Shown here piece by piece: positions 9,086 through 18,369 of a DNA stretch of 64,000 nucleotides (position 1 is its first letter; each line of letters begins with the position of its first letter). The position numbers and the translations under genes are program-made. The stretch is from VXRJ01 sp964636705 (GTDB lineage Bacteria; Acidobacteriota; Vicinamibacteria; Vicinamibacterales; UBA8438). Location: contig CAZWUJ010000002.1 in NCBI GenBank assembly GCA_964636705.1, positions 62,001 to 126,000 on the forward strand, in the 5' to 3' direction. The notes under the pieces are model-generated. The model was not told the DNA's origin, ran no database searches, and saw only the letters and a program-made list of their open reading frames with translations.

Positions 9086-10143
9086 ACCCACGCCATCGGA
9101 TCGGGGCGCTTGCTGCGGCGCTTGGCGCAGCCGTCACTTCCATCGCCGCCGCAACCCCGGCCGGCGCTCAGGCGACCGGTTTCGCGCCCGCCGCCACCAT
9201 TCCCGGGCCGATCGACATGGTGCGGGCCCAGGGTTCCTTCGCATACCTTACGCGCGGCGCGACGCTGACCATCTTCGACCTCTCCGATCCGGCGTCGCCG
9301 GTGCGACGGGGCGAACACGTCTTCCCGGAGGAGATTTGGGGGTTCCAGGTTGCCGGTGCGCTCGCCTACGTGGCGGCTGGACACTCCGGCCTGTGGATCC
9401 TCGACGTCTCGGACCCCGACTCGCCCCGCCCGCGCGGATCGATCACCACGCCGGGGCAGGCCAAGAACGTCGCAGTGTCGGGAGGGCGCGCCGTTGTGGC
9501 CGATCACATGTCGGGTGTCGACATCATCGACATCACCGACGTCGACGCGCCGGTGGAGGTCGGCTCCGTCTACACCGACGGCTACGCCCGCGACGTCGCC
9601 ATGTTCGGATCGCGCGCCTATGCGGTCGACCATCCCGCCGGCTTCTACGTCCTCGACATGACGGCGCCGGATCCTCTCGACCCGGTGGGGTCACTGCAGT
9701 CCGCCTCGGCGCCGCGGCATGTCGAGATCCTGGACGGGTCGCCGCACATTGCCGTACTCGTGGGCGGCGTGCCGTTCGACCCGCTGCGCGCACTCCGGCA
9801 GGACGCGCCGCCCGTGGATCCTCGCGGCACGCTGCAGATCTACGACGTTTCCGATCCGTCGGCACCGGTTCTGATGACGACGTTCCGGACTCCGGGCGAT
9901 GCGCAGCGGGCCGCGCTCCGCGATCAACTCGCCTTTGTCGCTGACGGGCCGGCCGGACTCACGGTGGTGGATCTGACCGCGCCCGAGACTCCCCGGGTGG
10001 TCGGTTCGCACGCGACGCCGCGCGTCACGCGTGACGTCGCGGTGGGAGACGGGATCGTCCTGCTCATCGACGGGACGATCCACCGCCGGTCACACACGTA
10101 CGAGGACGGCGACGTCATCGTCCTGAAGCAGGTCGCAGAATGA
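9082..10143 (+). CDS. Secreted LVIVD-repeat beta-propeller protein
   Basis: A 353-residue protein with a signal peptide (to about residue 30, ending PAGAQA) and six or more copies of an LVIVD-type repeat, seen as TIFDLSDPASPV, WILDVSDPDSPR, DIIDITDVDAPV, QIYDVSDPSAPV and TVVDLTAPETPR. This repeat is predicted to form a beta-propeller on secreted proteins; biochemical roles are mostly unknown. The GTG start overlaps the preceding gene's stop. It shares an apparent operon with the PQQ-like propeller upstream and the MBL-fold hydrolase downstream. Confidence 0.85.
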   Translation: MNPRHRIGALAAALGAAVTSIAAATPAGAQATGFAPAATIPGPIDMVRAQGSFAYLTRGATLTIFDLSDPASPVRRGEHVFPEEIWGFQVAGALAYVAAGHSGLWILDVSDPDSPRPRGSITTPGQAKNVAVSGGRAVVADHMSGVDIIDITDVDAPVEVGSVYTDGYARDVAMFGSRAYAVDHPAGFYVLDMTAPDPLDPVGSLQSASAPRHVEILDGSPHIAVLVGGVPFDPLRALRQDAPPVDPRGTLQIYDVSDPSAPVLMTTFRTPGDAQRAALRDQLAFVADGPAGLTVVDLTAPETPRVVGSHATPRVTRDVAVGDGIVLLIDGTIHRRSHTYEDGDVIVLKQVAE

Positions 10144-10192
10144 CACTGGCGTGGGTGGATTGCTCCCCCTTCAGCCGGGGGAGGTAATCCTG

Positions 10193-11116
10193 ATGAGACG
10201 CAGCACGATCCTGGCCGCCCTGGTCATAGTCGGCCTCTTCCTGGCCGCAAGCACCTACGAGGCGCGGCAGGAGAGATTCAACATCGTGATCCACGAGGTT
10301 GCCGAGAACCTTTGGATGCTCGCCAACGATCCGGCCGAGCAGGGCATGCGGACCGGCGGCAACACGGCGGTCCATGTCCGCGACGACGGCGTGACCCTGG
10401 TCGACACGAAGATCGCCGGCTACGGGCCCGACATCATGGCGCGCGTGCGGGAAATCACCGACAGGCCGGTGACCACTATCATCAACACGCACACCCACTA
10501 TGACCATACCGGCGCCAACAACGAGTTCCCGGACACGGTCGACTTCGTGGTGCACGAGAACACGCGCGCGCAGATGGCTCGCTCGAGCTGCGAGCCGGTC
10601 ACCAACTGCGAGGCATTCCAGGGGGAGAACGCGAAGTACCTGCCTCAGACCACTTACAGCGCGACGCACTCGCTGTTCAGCGGCAGCGACCGGATCGACC
10701 TGTACTACTTTGGCCGGGGCCATACGGACGGCGACACGTTCGTCGTCTTCCCGGCCGCGCGCGCCATCCACACCGGCGACATGTTCCAGCGCAAGGGACT
10801 CCCCTTCATCGACGTCGCCAACGGCAATGGCAGCGCGATCGAGTTCGGCTCGACGCTTGAGAAGGCGATCGCTGGCATCAGCAACGTCGATCGAGTCATC
10901 AGTGGCCACAGCGACACGCTGCTCGAGTGGGAAGACTTCGTCGACTTCAGCGGCTTCTACAACGACATGGTGGATCAGGCAGAACGGTCGCATGCCGCTG
11001 GGCGTTCCGTCGACGAGGCGGTCGCGGCCTACAGCCTTCCGAGCCGGTACAGCGACTTTGCCGCTCCCGAAGCCGGACTGCGCCGTGCCATCGAGTGGGT
11101 CTACGGCGAGCAGTAG
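10193..11116 (+). CDS. Exported MBL-fold metallo-hydrolase
   Basis: A 307-residue protein with an N-terminal hydrophobic export signal (RRSTILAALVIVGLFLAAS) and a metallo-beta-lactamase fold. The HxHxDH zinc motif is present in NTHTHYDHTGAN, with further ligands in GHTDGD, HTGDMF and SGHSD. The start at 10193 is set by GGGGGAGG 7-8 bases upstream; a longer frame to 10151 has no better signal. Its substrate cannot be assigned, since the family includes lactonases, beta-lactamases and thioesterases. It ends exactly where the convergent lactonase gene ends (11116/11117). Confidence 0.85.
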   Translation: MRRSTILAALVIVGLFLAASTYEARQERFNIVIHEVAENLWMLANDPAEQGMRTGGNTAVHVRDDGVTLVDTKIAGYGPDIMARVREITDRPVTTIINTHTHYDHTGANNEFPDTVDFVVHENTRAQMARSSCEPVTNCEAFQGENAKYLPQTTYSATHSLFSGSDRIDLYYFGRGHTDGDTFVVFPAARAIHTGDMFQRKGLPFIDVANGNGSAIEFGSTLEKAIAGISNVDRVISGHSDTLLEWEDFVDFSGFYNDMVDQAERSHAAGRSVDEAVAAYSLPSRYSDFAAPEAGLRRAIEWVYGEQ

Positions 11117-12136
11117 CTACCCGTCGAGGGTGGTCATGAGCACCCACATCGGGTTGTTGCCCACTTCGTAGGTTTCGAGGGGAGTGAGGGCGCCCGTCTC
11201 CTCGACCCGGTAGGCGGTGAGACGGCCGGTCTGCTGGCCCGTGGCAAAGAGATACTGGTCGCCGGGATCGAGCCCGAAAGCGCGGGGCACCGGATCCGTA
11301 CTCGCGCGGTCGACGAACGCGAGGCGTCCCGAGGACGGGTCGACGCTGAAGCTCGCGACGCTGTTGTGACCTCGGTTCGGTGCAAAGAGGAAGCGGCCCG
11401 ACGAGGCGACGCGAATCTGCGAGCAGGTGTTCGTCCCCGTGTAGTCGGCCGGCAACGTCGAGATGGTCTGGAACGGCGCGAGGGTTCCCTTCGGGCTGAT
11501 CGAGTACGCAGTCACGCTGCTCCCCTGTTCGTCGGAGAAATAAACGACGTCAAGGGTCGGGTGGAACGCCAGCGCCCGCGGACCGAGGTATTCCGCTGGA
11601 TCGTGTCGCGGCGGATCGTTGGGCGCGAGACGGCCGCTCTGTGCGTCGAACCGGAACTGGAAGATCGCGTTCGGCCCGCGGTTGGCGATGTGCGGAACAT
11701 AGGCGAAGCGATTCGATCGGTCGGTCAGGATCGCGTGAGCGCCATGCGACGTGTAGCGCCACTCGACCGGCGGAAACGTGACGGCGCCGTCGTCGCCGAC
11801 GCGGTGTACCGCCGCGGTGCTTTGATAGTAGTAGGCGGAAAGCACGAAGCGGCCGGTACGATCCGTGGAGACGTAGACCGGCTCACCCTGGAGCGGCGCC
11901 GTGCCGATCAACGAGAGCCCGCCGGTCCGCTGGTCAACGCGGTAGCTGGAGATCGCCTGGGCGCCCCGCCGCCCGACGTGCAGCACCTGGCGGTCAGGCG
12001 ACAGAGCCAGCGGTGCGGGGCCGCCCTCGACGGCGACATCCTCCTGGTGATGGAGTTCACCGGAGCCATCCATGGTGTAGATGGCGATCCGATCGTCGTC
12101 CTGGAGGGCGACGTACATATGGCGTCGGGTCTGCAT
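11117..12136 (-). CDS. Lactonase-type seven-bladed beta-propeller (6-phosphogluconolactonase family)
   Basis: A 339-residue cytosolic-looking protein without signal peptide. It matches the YbhE/Lactonase family by blade repeats such as VALQDDDRIAIYTMDGSGEL, APLALSPDRQVLHVGRR and SSGRFLFAPNRGHNSVASFSV. Family members hydrolyse 6-phosphogluconolactone or similar sugar lactones; the true substrate here is unproven. It is the last gene of an eight-gene minus-strand run. Its stop abuts the convergent MBL-fold gene. Confidence 0.82.
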   Translation of the reverse strand: MQTRRHMYVALQDDDRIAIYTMDGSGELHHQEDVAVEGGPAPLALSPDRQVLHVGRRGAQAISSYRVDQRTGGLSLIGTAPLQGEPVYVSTDRTGRFVLSAYYYQSTAAVHRVGDDGAVTFPPVEWRYTSHGAHAILTDRSNRFAYVPHIANRGPNAIFQFRFDAQSGRLAPNDPPRHDPAEYLGPRALAFHPTLDVVYFSDEQGSSVTAYSISPKGTLAPFQTISTLPADYTGTNTCSQIRVASSGRFLFAPNRGHNSVASFSVDPSSGRLAFVDRASTDPVPRAFGLDPGDQYLFATGQQTGRLTAYRVEETGALTPLETYEVGNNPMWVLMTTLDG

Positions 12137-12219
12137 GGCGATCTTCTCTACTGTGTTTCATTTGCCGGCCTGGAGACCGGCGCACCAAAACCGGCGTACC
12201 AGGAACGGCAAGCGCCGGG

Positions 12220-12819
12220 CTACAGCTCGCGGATGCGAACGTTGCGGAATCGGACGACGCCCGCGCCGTACTGCAAAGCGATCGGTCCCTCTGTGAACTG
12301 CGTGTCTTCGACGTCGACCATCTCTTCGCCGTTGAGGGTCACCTGCAGCCGGGAGCCGTTGGCGGTAATCTCGTACGTATTCCACTGACCACCGGCGTTG
12401 ATTACGCTGGCGGGCGCAGCGATGTGCACGATGCCACCGGTGCGGTAGGTCTGATCCGGCCGGGTGTCGTAGATGTTCACCTCGTAGGAGTTCCGGTCGG
12501 TGACCGTCGACGGGTCGGCGCAGCGGATGAAAATGCCGCTGTTGGCCGGCTCGTCCACCCAGAACTCGAGTGTCAGCTCGAAGTCGGCGTAGGACTCCCT
12601 CGTCACCAGAAACCCGCTGCCGCTGTCGGCTTGCACGGCGCCATCGGCCAGCTCCCAGTTGGCGTTGCCGATCGGATTGAAGTTGTCCAGATTGGAACCG
12701 TCGAAGAGCGTGGTGAAGCCGCCCTGCGCAGTAGCGGCGGGTGCCGAAAGGAACGCCAGCCCGGCGACCGTGATGAGCGCAACGGCTGCGTAGTTCGTCC
12801 GCAACAATGACCGGTTCAT
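12220..12819 (-). CDS. Exported DUF1080 (3-keto-glycoside hydrolase-like) protein
   Basis: A 199-residue protein with signal peptide (LITVAGLAFLSAPAATAQ) and one concanavalin-like DUF1080 domain: FTTLFDGSNLDNFNPIGN at the start, then ANSGIFIRC and a C-terminal GPIALQYGAGVVRFRNVRI. DUF1080 members include 3-keto-glycoside hydrolases. The ATG at 12819 is supported by AAGGAGG six bases upstream. It lies between the lactonase-type gene and the alpha/beta hydrolase in the minus-strand run, where a 3-keto-sugar role would fit neighbouring dehydrogenases, but this is inference. Confidence 0.85.
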   Translation of the reverse strand: MNRSLLRTNYAAVALITVAGLAFLSAPAATAQGGFTTLFDGSNLDNFNPIGNANWELADGAVQADSGSGFLVTRESYADFELTLEFWVDEPANSGIFIRCADPSTVTDRNSYEVNIYDTRPDQTYRTGGIVHIAAPASVINAGGQWNTYEITANGSRLQVTLNGEEMVDVEDTQFTEGPIALQYGAGVVRFRNVRIREL

Positions 12820-12900
12820 TTCATCCTCCTTGCGTACCCGTCTCGGGCACGGGTCAGGCGGAGTATACCGCCCATCGACCGGCAAGACCCGTGGTGCGCG

Positions 12901-13911
12901 TCAGGCCAGCAGTTCCAACAGCGCGTCCACCACGGTGTCGGGGCGCTGCGGCGCGAGATCGTGTCCGGCGCCCTCGACGATGCGGCGGGCGATCAGGTTG
13001 GTGAAACGGCGCCGATCGCCCGACGGGTCCTCGGACGGCCGGCCGAAGCCGCTCTCGGCCCCGCGCAGCACAATGGCCGGCACGGTAATGGGAGGCCGCT
13101 CGGCGAGCCTGTGCTCGACATCGAGGAAGCGCTCCTCGCCGCGGGCATAGCCGTGACGGTGCCGGTAGGAGTGGATGACGACGTCGACGAAGTCGGGATT
13201 GTCGAAAGATGGCGCCGACCGTTCCCATGCCTCGTCGGTGTACTCCCACGCGGGCGCCCACGTCTCCCAGAGATAGCGGCAGATCGCATGCCGGTTGGCC
13301 TTCAGGCCGGCGCGTCCGCGTTCGGTGTTGAAGTACCACTGGTACCAGAGCCGCGCTTCCGCCAGCGCCGAGGGAGATGGTGTTGACGGGGAAACGGTGT
13401 CTTGTACCGAGTAGCCCCCGATTGCCACCTGGGCACGGATACGTTCGGGATGGAGAATCGACGTGATGCAGGCCGCGCGGTTGCCCCAGTCGAACCCGGC
13501 CGTCGCAACCCGCCCCAGCCCCAAGGCATCGATGAAGTCGACGACGTCCTGCGCGATCGCCGCCTGTTCCGCCATGCGCGGTGCGTCGGGATCGCGAAAT
13601 CGGGTGGCGCCGTAGCCGCGGAGGTACGGCGCGAGGACGCGGTAGCCCGCCTCTGCAAGCGGAGGCGCCACACCGTCCCAGGCACGGATGTCGTACGGGA
13701 AGCCGTGAAGCAGCACAATCGGAAACCCGCCCGGGTCGCCGCTTTCCTCGTAGCCGATCGTGAGAACTGGAGTATCGATGCTGCGAAGCGTCGGCGTGGG
13801 GGGCCGGCTCTGCACCGTCGCATGCGCGCGTGATGTTCGGCCTGCCATGGCGGCGGCTCCCGCCGCGCCGGCCCGCCTGAGAAACTCGCGACGGGTAGGT
13901 TCCGGGTTCAT
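12901..13911 (-). CDS. Tat-exported epoxide-hydrolase-like alpha/beta hydrolase
   Basis: A 336-residue protein beginning with a twin-arginine signal (TRREFLRRAGAAGAAAM). The alpha/beta-hydrolase core shows the oxyanion motif LLHGFPY, the nucleophile elbow GFDWGNRAA with Asp rather than Ser, and the terminal His in EGAGHDLAP. An Asp nucleophile is characteristic of epoxide hydrolases and haloalkane dehalogenases. The lid carries WYQWYFNTERG, as in many epoxide hydrolases. It starts 6 bases after the stop of the cytochrome c-PQQ dehydrogenase gene, so it is in the same operon. Confidence 0.85.
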   Translation of the reverse strand: MNPEPTRREFLRRAGAAGAAAMAGRTSRAHATVQSRPPTPTLRSIDTPVLTIGYEESGDPGGFPIVLLHGFPYDIRAWDGVAPPLAEAGYRVLAPYLRGYGATRFRDPDAPRMAEQAAIAQDVVDFIDALGLGRVATAGFDWGNRAACITSILHPERIRAQVAIGGYSVQDTVSPSTPSPSALAEARLWYQWYFNTERGRAGLKANRHAICRYLWETWAPAWEYTDEAWERSAPSFDNPDFVDVVIHSYRHRHGYARGEERFLDVEHRLAERPPITVPAIVLRGAESGFGRPSEDPSGDRRRFTNLIARRIVEGAGHDLAPQRPDTVVDALLELLA

Positions 13912-13917
13912 CCTCGG

Positions 13918-16119
13918 CTACGGCTCGCTCACCCGGAAGACGTAGATCGCGTTGTGACCCTCGGGGCTCACGAGCTCCGGGGTCAGGAAGGTAGGGATGC
14001 GCCAGGGGCTTCCGCCGCCGCGGGCGGTAGCCACCGCCACATACTGAACGCCATCGGCTTCGTAGCTGATCGGGAATCCCATGACCGACGTGCCGAGACG
14101 GCTCTTCCAAAGCACGTCGCCGGTCCGGACGTCGTAGGCGCGGATCCAGCGGTCGAAGTCGCCGGCGAATACAAGGCCGCCGGCCGTGGTGAGTGCCCCG
14201 GTGAGAAACGCGGCCGGCTGCTCGACGCTCCACACCTCGTCGAGGCTTCGGACGTCGTAGGCGGCCAGCTTGCCGAACAGTCCCTCCTTGCCTGGCATCG
14301 GACGCCACGCCCGGATGCCGGCGGAGCCGCCGGACCCGATCTCGAGCACTGCTTCGCGCCCCGCGATCTCCATGCAGCTCTGGCTTAGCGGCAGGATCAG
14401 CAACTCGGTCTCGGGATGATAGCCGGCGGCCTGCCAGTTGTGCCCGCCCGCGGTCGACGGACAGACGGACATCCAGTCTCCGATTTGTGCGTTCCGGATG
14501 TCTTCCCGGTAGACGACCCGGCCGGTGTCGTGGTCGACCGTCTCGAAGACGTTCTGATAGACGGTCTCGGTCAGCCCGAGGAACCGGCCACTCCGGGCAT
14601 CGAGCTTCCAGAGAATTCCGTTCTTGCCCGCGCTCAGAACGACCCGCTCGCCATCGAGGTCGACGACGATCCGCTCGAATGCCTCGTCCATGTCCAGCGT
14701 CTCGCCCGGCACATGGGTGAAGTACCAGACGATTTCGCCGGTGTCGATATCCAGCGCCAGAGTCGAGTTGGCGTAGAGCGTTTCATGCTCGGTGGTCAAT
14801 CCCCGGCTTGCCGCCACCCATGGCTTCGCCTGGGCCGTCCCCCAGAAGCTCAGGCCGAGCTCGCGGTCCCAGCTCCCCGGAATCCAGACGTCGGCGCCTC
14901 CACGCAGTTCGGTCGGCAGGTCGCCCCAGGAATCGCCCCCCGGTTCGCCCGCGCGCGCCACCGTGAACGTCCGCCACAACTCTTCCCCGGTGCGGGCGTC
15001 GTGCGCAGTTATGAAGCAGCTCTCCGGGTAGAACCGGCCGCAACCGCTAATGCCGTTGATGACCTTGCCGTCGACCACGATAGGCCCCGAGGAGTTGCCG
15101 TAGCCGAGTTCGGCATCGGCCACTTCGGTTTCCCACCGCACCACTCCGCTGCGGGCGTCGAGGGCGACCATGTGGGCGTCGCTGGTCGCTACGAAGATGA
15201 GGTCCTCCCAGACCGCGAGAGTCCGCAACTGGCCGCCGCGCCTCCCCTCCGCGAACGTGCGGCGATACTCCCACAGCGGCGTCCCGTCGACGGCATCGAG
15301 CGCCTGGATGACGTTGCCGGGGTTGCTGAGAAAGAGAACGCCGTTTCTGACCAGCGGCGCCTGCTGGCTCCGCCCCTGCTCCATGCCCCACGACCACGCA
15401 AGCTGCAGGCGATGGACATTCCCGGTGTCGATCTGATCGAGCGGGCTGTAGCCCCAGGAGCCCGGATTGCCGCGCCAATGGAGCCAGTCCCCGCCGGGCG
15501 GATCGGCGAGATCGGCGTCCCGGACCGGCGTGAACCCCTCCGCGCGTCGGTACGTCCGGGTGACGCCGGTCGGGGTCTCGCTGATGTTGCCCACCACCTC
15601 CGGCGGCCGATCGATCGAGTCGGGTGACGGACCGGTCCCGAGACGCCCGGGCACGGGTGGTCTAATCTCATCGGGACTGGCCATCGCGGCGCGGCCATCC
15701 GGCAGGACCAGTGCGGGGGAAGCGACGGTCAACTGCGTGTCGGACGCGGCGACTCCATTCTCCCGCAGCATGAAGGCAACGACGGCGGCAAGCTGTTCGT
15801 CGCTGAGCGAGCCGGGGGCCTGCACCGGCATAGTCTCGTCAATGACCGTGAAGAGGTCGCCGACGGAGCGGTTTCCCCAGATGTTCCGGAAGCTGGGACC
15901 CGCCAGCTCCGGCGCTTCGAACTGCCCCCGCAGGTTGGGCAGATGGCACGAGGCGCACTGCTCCAGATAGAGGGTTTCTCCATTCTGCGCCTGATCGGCG
16001 CTAAAGACCGCCTGGTTTCCGGCGGGAGCCTGCCCGAGGATACCGCCGCCGGCCGCGACCACCGTTGCCAAGACCGGCGCTCCAACCGCTGCGAACTGCT
16101 TGATGGCGCTCCGCATCAT
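13918..16119 (-). CDS. PQQ-dependent dehydrogenase with N-terminal cytochrome c domain
   Basis: A 733-residue exported quinohemoprotein. It has a signal peptide, a class I cytochrome c domain with CASCH (Cys55, Cys58, His59) and a likely axial Met97, then an eight-bladed PQQ propeller from about residue 205. Typical PQQ alcohol dehydrogenases carry the cytochrome at the C-terminus, so the order is reversed here. At the expected metal site the usual Glu aligns with GISGCGRF and the usual Asn with GTAQAKP, so both ligands seem changed, while Asp476-Met-Asp478 keeps the D-x-D pattern. Substrate unknown. The start overlaps the upstream gene's stop by four bases. Confidence 0.88.
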   Translation of the reverse strand: MMRSAIKQFAAVGAPVLATVVAAGGGILGQAPAGNQAVFSADQAQNGETLYLEQCASCHLPNLRGQFEAPELAGPSFRNIWGNRSVGDLFTVIDETMPVQAPGSLSDEQLAAVVAFMLRENGVAASDTQLTVASPALVLPDGRAAMASPDEIRPPVPGRLGTGPSPDSIDRPPEVVGNISETPTGVTRTYRRAEGFTPVRDADLADPPGGDWLHWRGNPGSWGYSPLDQIDTGNVHRLQLAWSWGMEQGRSQQAPLVRNGVLFLSNPGNVIQALDAVDGTPLWEYRRTFAEGRRGGQLRTLAVWEDLIFVATSDAHMVALDARSGVVRWETEVADAELGYGNSSGPIVVDGKVINGISGCGRFYPESCFITAHDARTGEELWRTFTVARAGEPGGDSWGDLPTELRGGADVWIPGSWDRELGLSFWGTAQAKPWVAASRGLTTEHETLYANSTLALDIDTGEIVWYFTHVPGETLDMDEAFERIVVDLDGERVVLSAGKNGILWKLDARSGRFLGLTETVYQNVFETVDHDTGRVVYREDIRNAQIGDWMSVCPSTAGGHNWQAAGYHPETELLILPLSQSCMEIAGREAVLEIGSGGSAGIRAWRPMPGKEGLFGKLAAYDVRSLDEVWSVEQPAAFLTGALTTAGGLVFAGDFDRWIRAYDVRTGDVLWKSRLGTSVMGFPISYEADGVQYVAVATARGGGSPWRIPTFLTPELVSPEGHNAIYVFRVSEP

Positions 16120-16967
16120 CTTCCGCCCTCCGTCACCGTGACCGGCACAAAGCCGTTGGTCCAGCAGCAGTGGAACTCGAAATCCTCGACAGGGTCATCG
16201 ATCCCCTGCACGCGGAGCAGATAGTCGCCGGGCTCGTCGAAGGTCACGGTTACCGTGGCCCGGCCGTCCGCCGGATCGACCCACAGTTCAGGAGCGCTGA
16301 CGGTCACGTCGCCCGGTCCCTGATGCTTCGACCACCCGAGCCAGCTCCGCTCGCCCCCGTGCTCGGCCCAAACCGTGAGTTCGAGCGGCTCTCCTGCCCC
16401 GACCGTCTGCCCCGCCGCCGTCTCACCGGAACGTCCGCGGAAGCGAGGTCCGTTCTCCTCGAAGCGCAAGGTCGGCGCTGACTCTCCGCGGCCGTCGGAA
16501 TCAGGTTCGTCGAGCACGTAGTCCGGATGCAGGTGGCCTGGCGCCGAGGCCCGCGCCATGCCCCGCTCTATCGTCCAGACGACCTCCTGCCGGCGGCCGA
16601 ATCCGCTCGGCACCGTGACCGTGAAGACGCAGTAGTACCGCCGGTAGGGCGTTTCCGGAACCGGACCGAAATGGGTCGGCTGCCCCCCGTTGAACTCCGC
16701 CGGCTCGACGGCGTTGGCGGGACCTATCGGGATGTCGACCGCCTCTTCGGTGTTGAGGCTGTAGTAGCCGAAGCAAAGATCCGACGACCCGTCCTCGTTC
16801 CGGTACCACCCGTCGAAGAGCGGGATGATGCCCTGGCCGCGCGGACGAAGCACCTGCTCGTCGAACGGCCGGCTCTCCAGGGGAATGACCTGCCCCGCAG
16901 CCGGCTCTGGCGCCCCGATGAGCAACCCGAGCAGCCCGAAGCTGAACAGGCGTCGGCAGACGCGCAT
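16116..16967 (-). CDS. Secreted protein of unknown function linked to PQQ dehydrogenase
   Basis: I do not recognise a named family. The 283-residue product has a signal peptide (LFSFGLLGLLIGAPEPAAG), then a region with many aromatic and acidic residues (FDGWYRNEDGSSDLCFGYYS), and a C-terminal beta-rich part resembling an immunoglobulin-like or PKD-like module (AGEPLELTVWAEHGG, ATVTVTFDEPGDYLLRVQGID). A Cys pair occurs near the end (FHCCWTN). It overlaps the PQQ dehydrogenase gene by four bases and follows the heme-copper monooxygenase gene by 12 bases, so it probably acts with them in the periplasm. Confidence 0.75.
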   Translation of the reverse strand: MRVCRRLFSFGLLGLLIGAPEPAAGQVIPLESRPFDEQVLRPRGQGIIPLFDGWYRNEDGSSDLCFGYYSLNTEEAVDIPIGPANAVEPAEFNGGQPTHFGPVPETPYRRYYCVFTVTVPSGFGRRQEVVWTIERGMARASAPGHLHPDYVLDEPDSDGRGESAPTLRFEENGPRFRGRSGETAAGQTVGAGEPLELTVWAEHGGERSWLGWSKHQGPGDVTVSAPELWVDPADGRATVTVTFDEPGDYLLRVQGIDDPVEDFEFHCCWTNGFVPVTVTEGGR

Positions 16968-16979
16968 CCGGATCTCTCC

Positions 16980-18296
16980 CTACCGGCGTTCGGCCAGGAG
17001 CATTCCGTACTGCTCTTCGTCCAGATACGAAATGCCTACCCACATATGCGACATCTCGTCCACGCCGCGCCGGCCGAAGACGACCCACTGGTTCGGATCC
17101 GGATTGATCTCGTTGGCCGACGTATTGTCGAAGACCGAGGTGAAGAGCAGCATCGTCCCCCGCGGCAGGAGCGGCTGGGCGCCCTCCTCGATGAGGTAGG
17201 TGATCTGCCAGTTGTGCCGGTAGTTGTCGACCTTGCCGAGCATCTCCCGCCGCCCGTCCGGATAAAGCGCCTCGACCGACATCTCCTTGCCGCGAGTGTG
17301 CATGTGCGGGCGGAAGCTCTGGATCAGCGCGGGACGGTCGAGTACGTGGACCCCCTGGAGCACCTTGTAGCTGTTCGGCGGTATCAGGATGTCGCCTCCG
17401 CGAGGCATGCCGCCCATCCGGTCCACCCGGAAGAGCACCTCGCCCGCCGTCGCGATCCGCGGCGTCACATTCTCGGGATGGAACCAGAGTCCGACCTCCA
17501 CGACGTCGCTCGGTACCGCCTCCGTCGTGGCGAAGGGCGCGTAGTGCAGGTTCCAGCTCACAACCGCTTCGCCTGCCGGGAGCAGCATGCCGACATCGTC
17601 CGGAAAGACCTCGTACCGCTTGCCCACGCCGTAGTGGGCGATCGCGACGCTCCGCTCGGCGCCGACCGCCCGGTAGTTGGCATGGCCGTGGTGTACTACC
17701 TTCATGCCGCCGGGATATGACGGCTTGAACTCGTAGGCCTGAATCCAGCGGGGCTCGTCAATGCCTTCGACCGTTACTCTCGGCTCCCACCACTGGTCCT
17801 GGCCATTGGCCTGGACGTCGTAGGGCGTGGATCGGACGATGAGATCGGGCGGGCGCTGCAGTTCCGCTTCGAGTTGCCAGGATCCGCCCTTCGGAAAGTC
17901 GGGGACGGGGGGCAGATCGCCATCACCGCGCGGCGCGCCGGCGTCCACCCAGCGCGCGATCGTATCGATCTGTTCGTCGCTCAGCGAGACGTCGTTCTTG
18001 TACGCCTGCACGCCGACGTTCCCGTCGATGTGCCATGGCGGCATGAGGCGCTCCTGAACGCGGAACTTGATCCGGCTGGCGTAGCGACTCGCCATCTCGT
18101 AGTCGAGCAGCGACATCGGGGCGAACGAGCCGGGCCGATGACATTCGACGCAGTGTTCCCACATGATGGGAGCCACGTCCTTGGCGAACGTGACGTCCTG
18201 CGCTTCGGCGGGCGCGCCGGTGAGTATGAATGCAGCGAGGAACAGCCCCGCGAGCAGAAACCGCCTCCCGGTGCGATGAACCTTCTGTCGCGCCAT
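16980..18296 (-). CDS. Cytochrome c fused to PHM-like type II copper monooxygenase
   Basis: A 438-residue exported protein. After a signal peptide (to about residue 32) comes a small cytochrome c domain with CVECH (Cys49, Cys52, His53). The rest resembles the two-domain copper core of peptidylglycine alpha-hydroxylating and dopamine monooxygenases: a His pair at 202-203, His251, an HxH at 331/333 and Met415 in DEMSHM, which correspond to the CuH (three His) and CuM (two His, one Met) ligands. The ATG at 18296 follows GGAGG by 8 bases. A built-in heme could deliver electrons in place of ascorbate. It lies between two PQQ-dehydrogenase genes. The hydroxylated substrate is unknown. Confidence 0.8.
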   Translation of the reverse strand: MARQKVHRTGRRFLLAGLFLAAFILTGAPAEAQDVTFAKDVAPIMWEHCVECHRPGSFAPMSLLDYEMASRYASRIKFRVQERLMPPWHIDGNVGVQAYKNDVSLSDEQIDTIARWVDAGAPRGDGDLPPVPDFPKGGSWQLEAELQRPPDLIVRSTPYDVQANGQDQWWEPRVTVEGIDEPRWIQAYEFKPSYPGGMKVVHHGHANYRAVGAERSVAIAHYGVGKRYEVFPDDVGMLLPAGEAVVSWNLHYAPFATTEAVPSDVVEVGLWFHPENVTPRIATAGEVLFRVDRMGGMPRGGDILIPPNSYKVLQGVHVLDRPALIQSFRPHMHTRGKEMSVEALYPDGRREMLGKVDNYRHNWQITYLIEEGAQPLLPRGTMLLFTSVFDNTSANEINPDPNQWVVFGRRGVDEMSHMWVGISYLDEEQYGMLLAERR

Positions 18297-18369
18297 GGTC
18301 GGCCTCCTTCCGTTCCGGTCTGCCCGGACACTACCACACGAGCCGTGTCCCCGTCGGGCGGACTGGCAA

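Noticed and set aside
12854..14308. 484-codon minus-strand frame spanning parts of two genes
   Set aside because: It overlaps the hydrolase and PQQ dehydrogenase in another frame, has low-complexity Arg-rich sequence and no ribosome site.
15944..15961. Possible sigma-54 promoter (TGGCACG followed by a GC-ending hexamer)
   Set aside because: It lies inside the PQQ dehydrogenase coding region, on the opposite strand, and the -12 element and spacing do not match.
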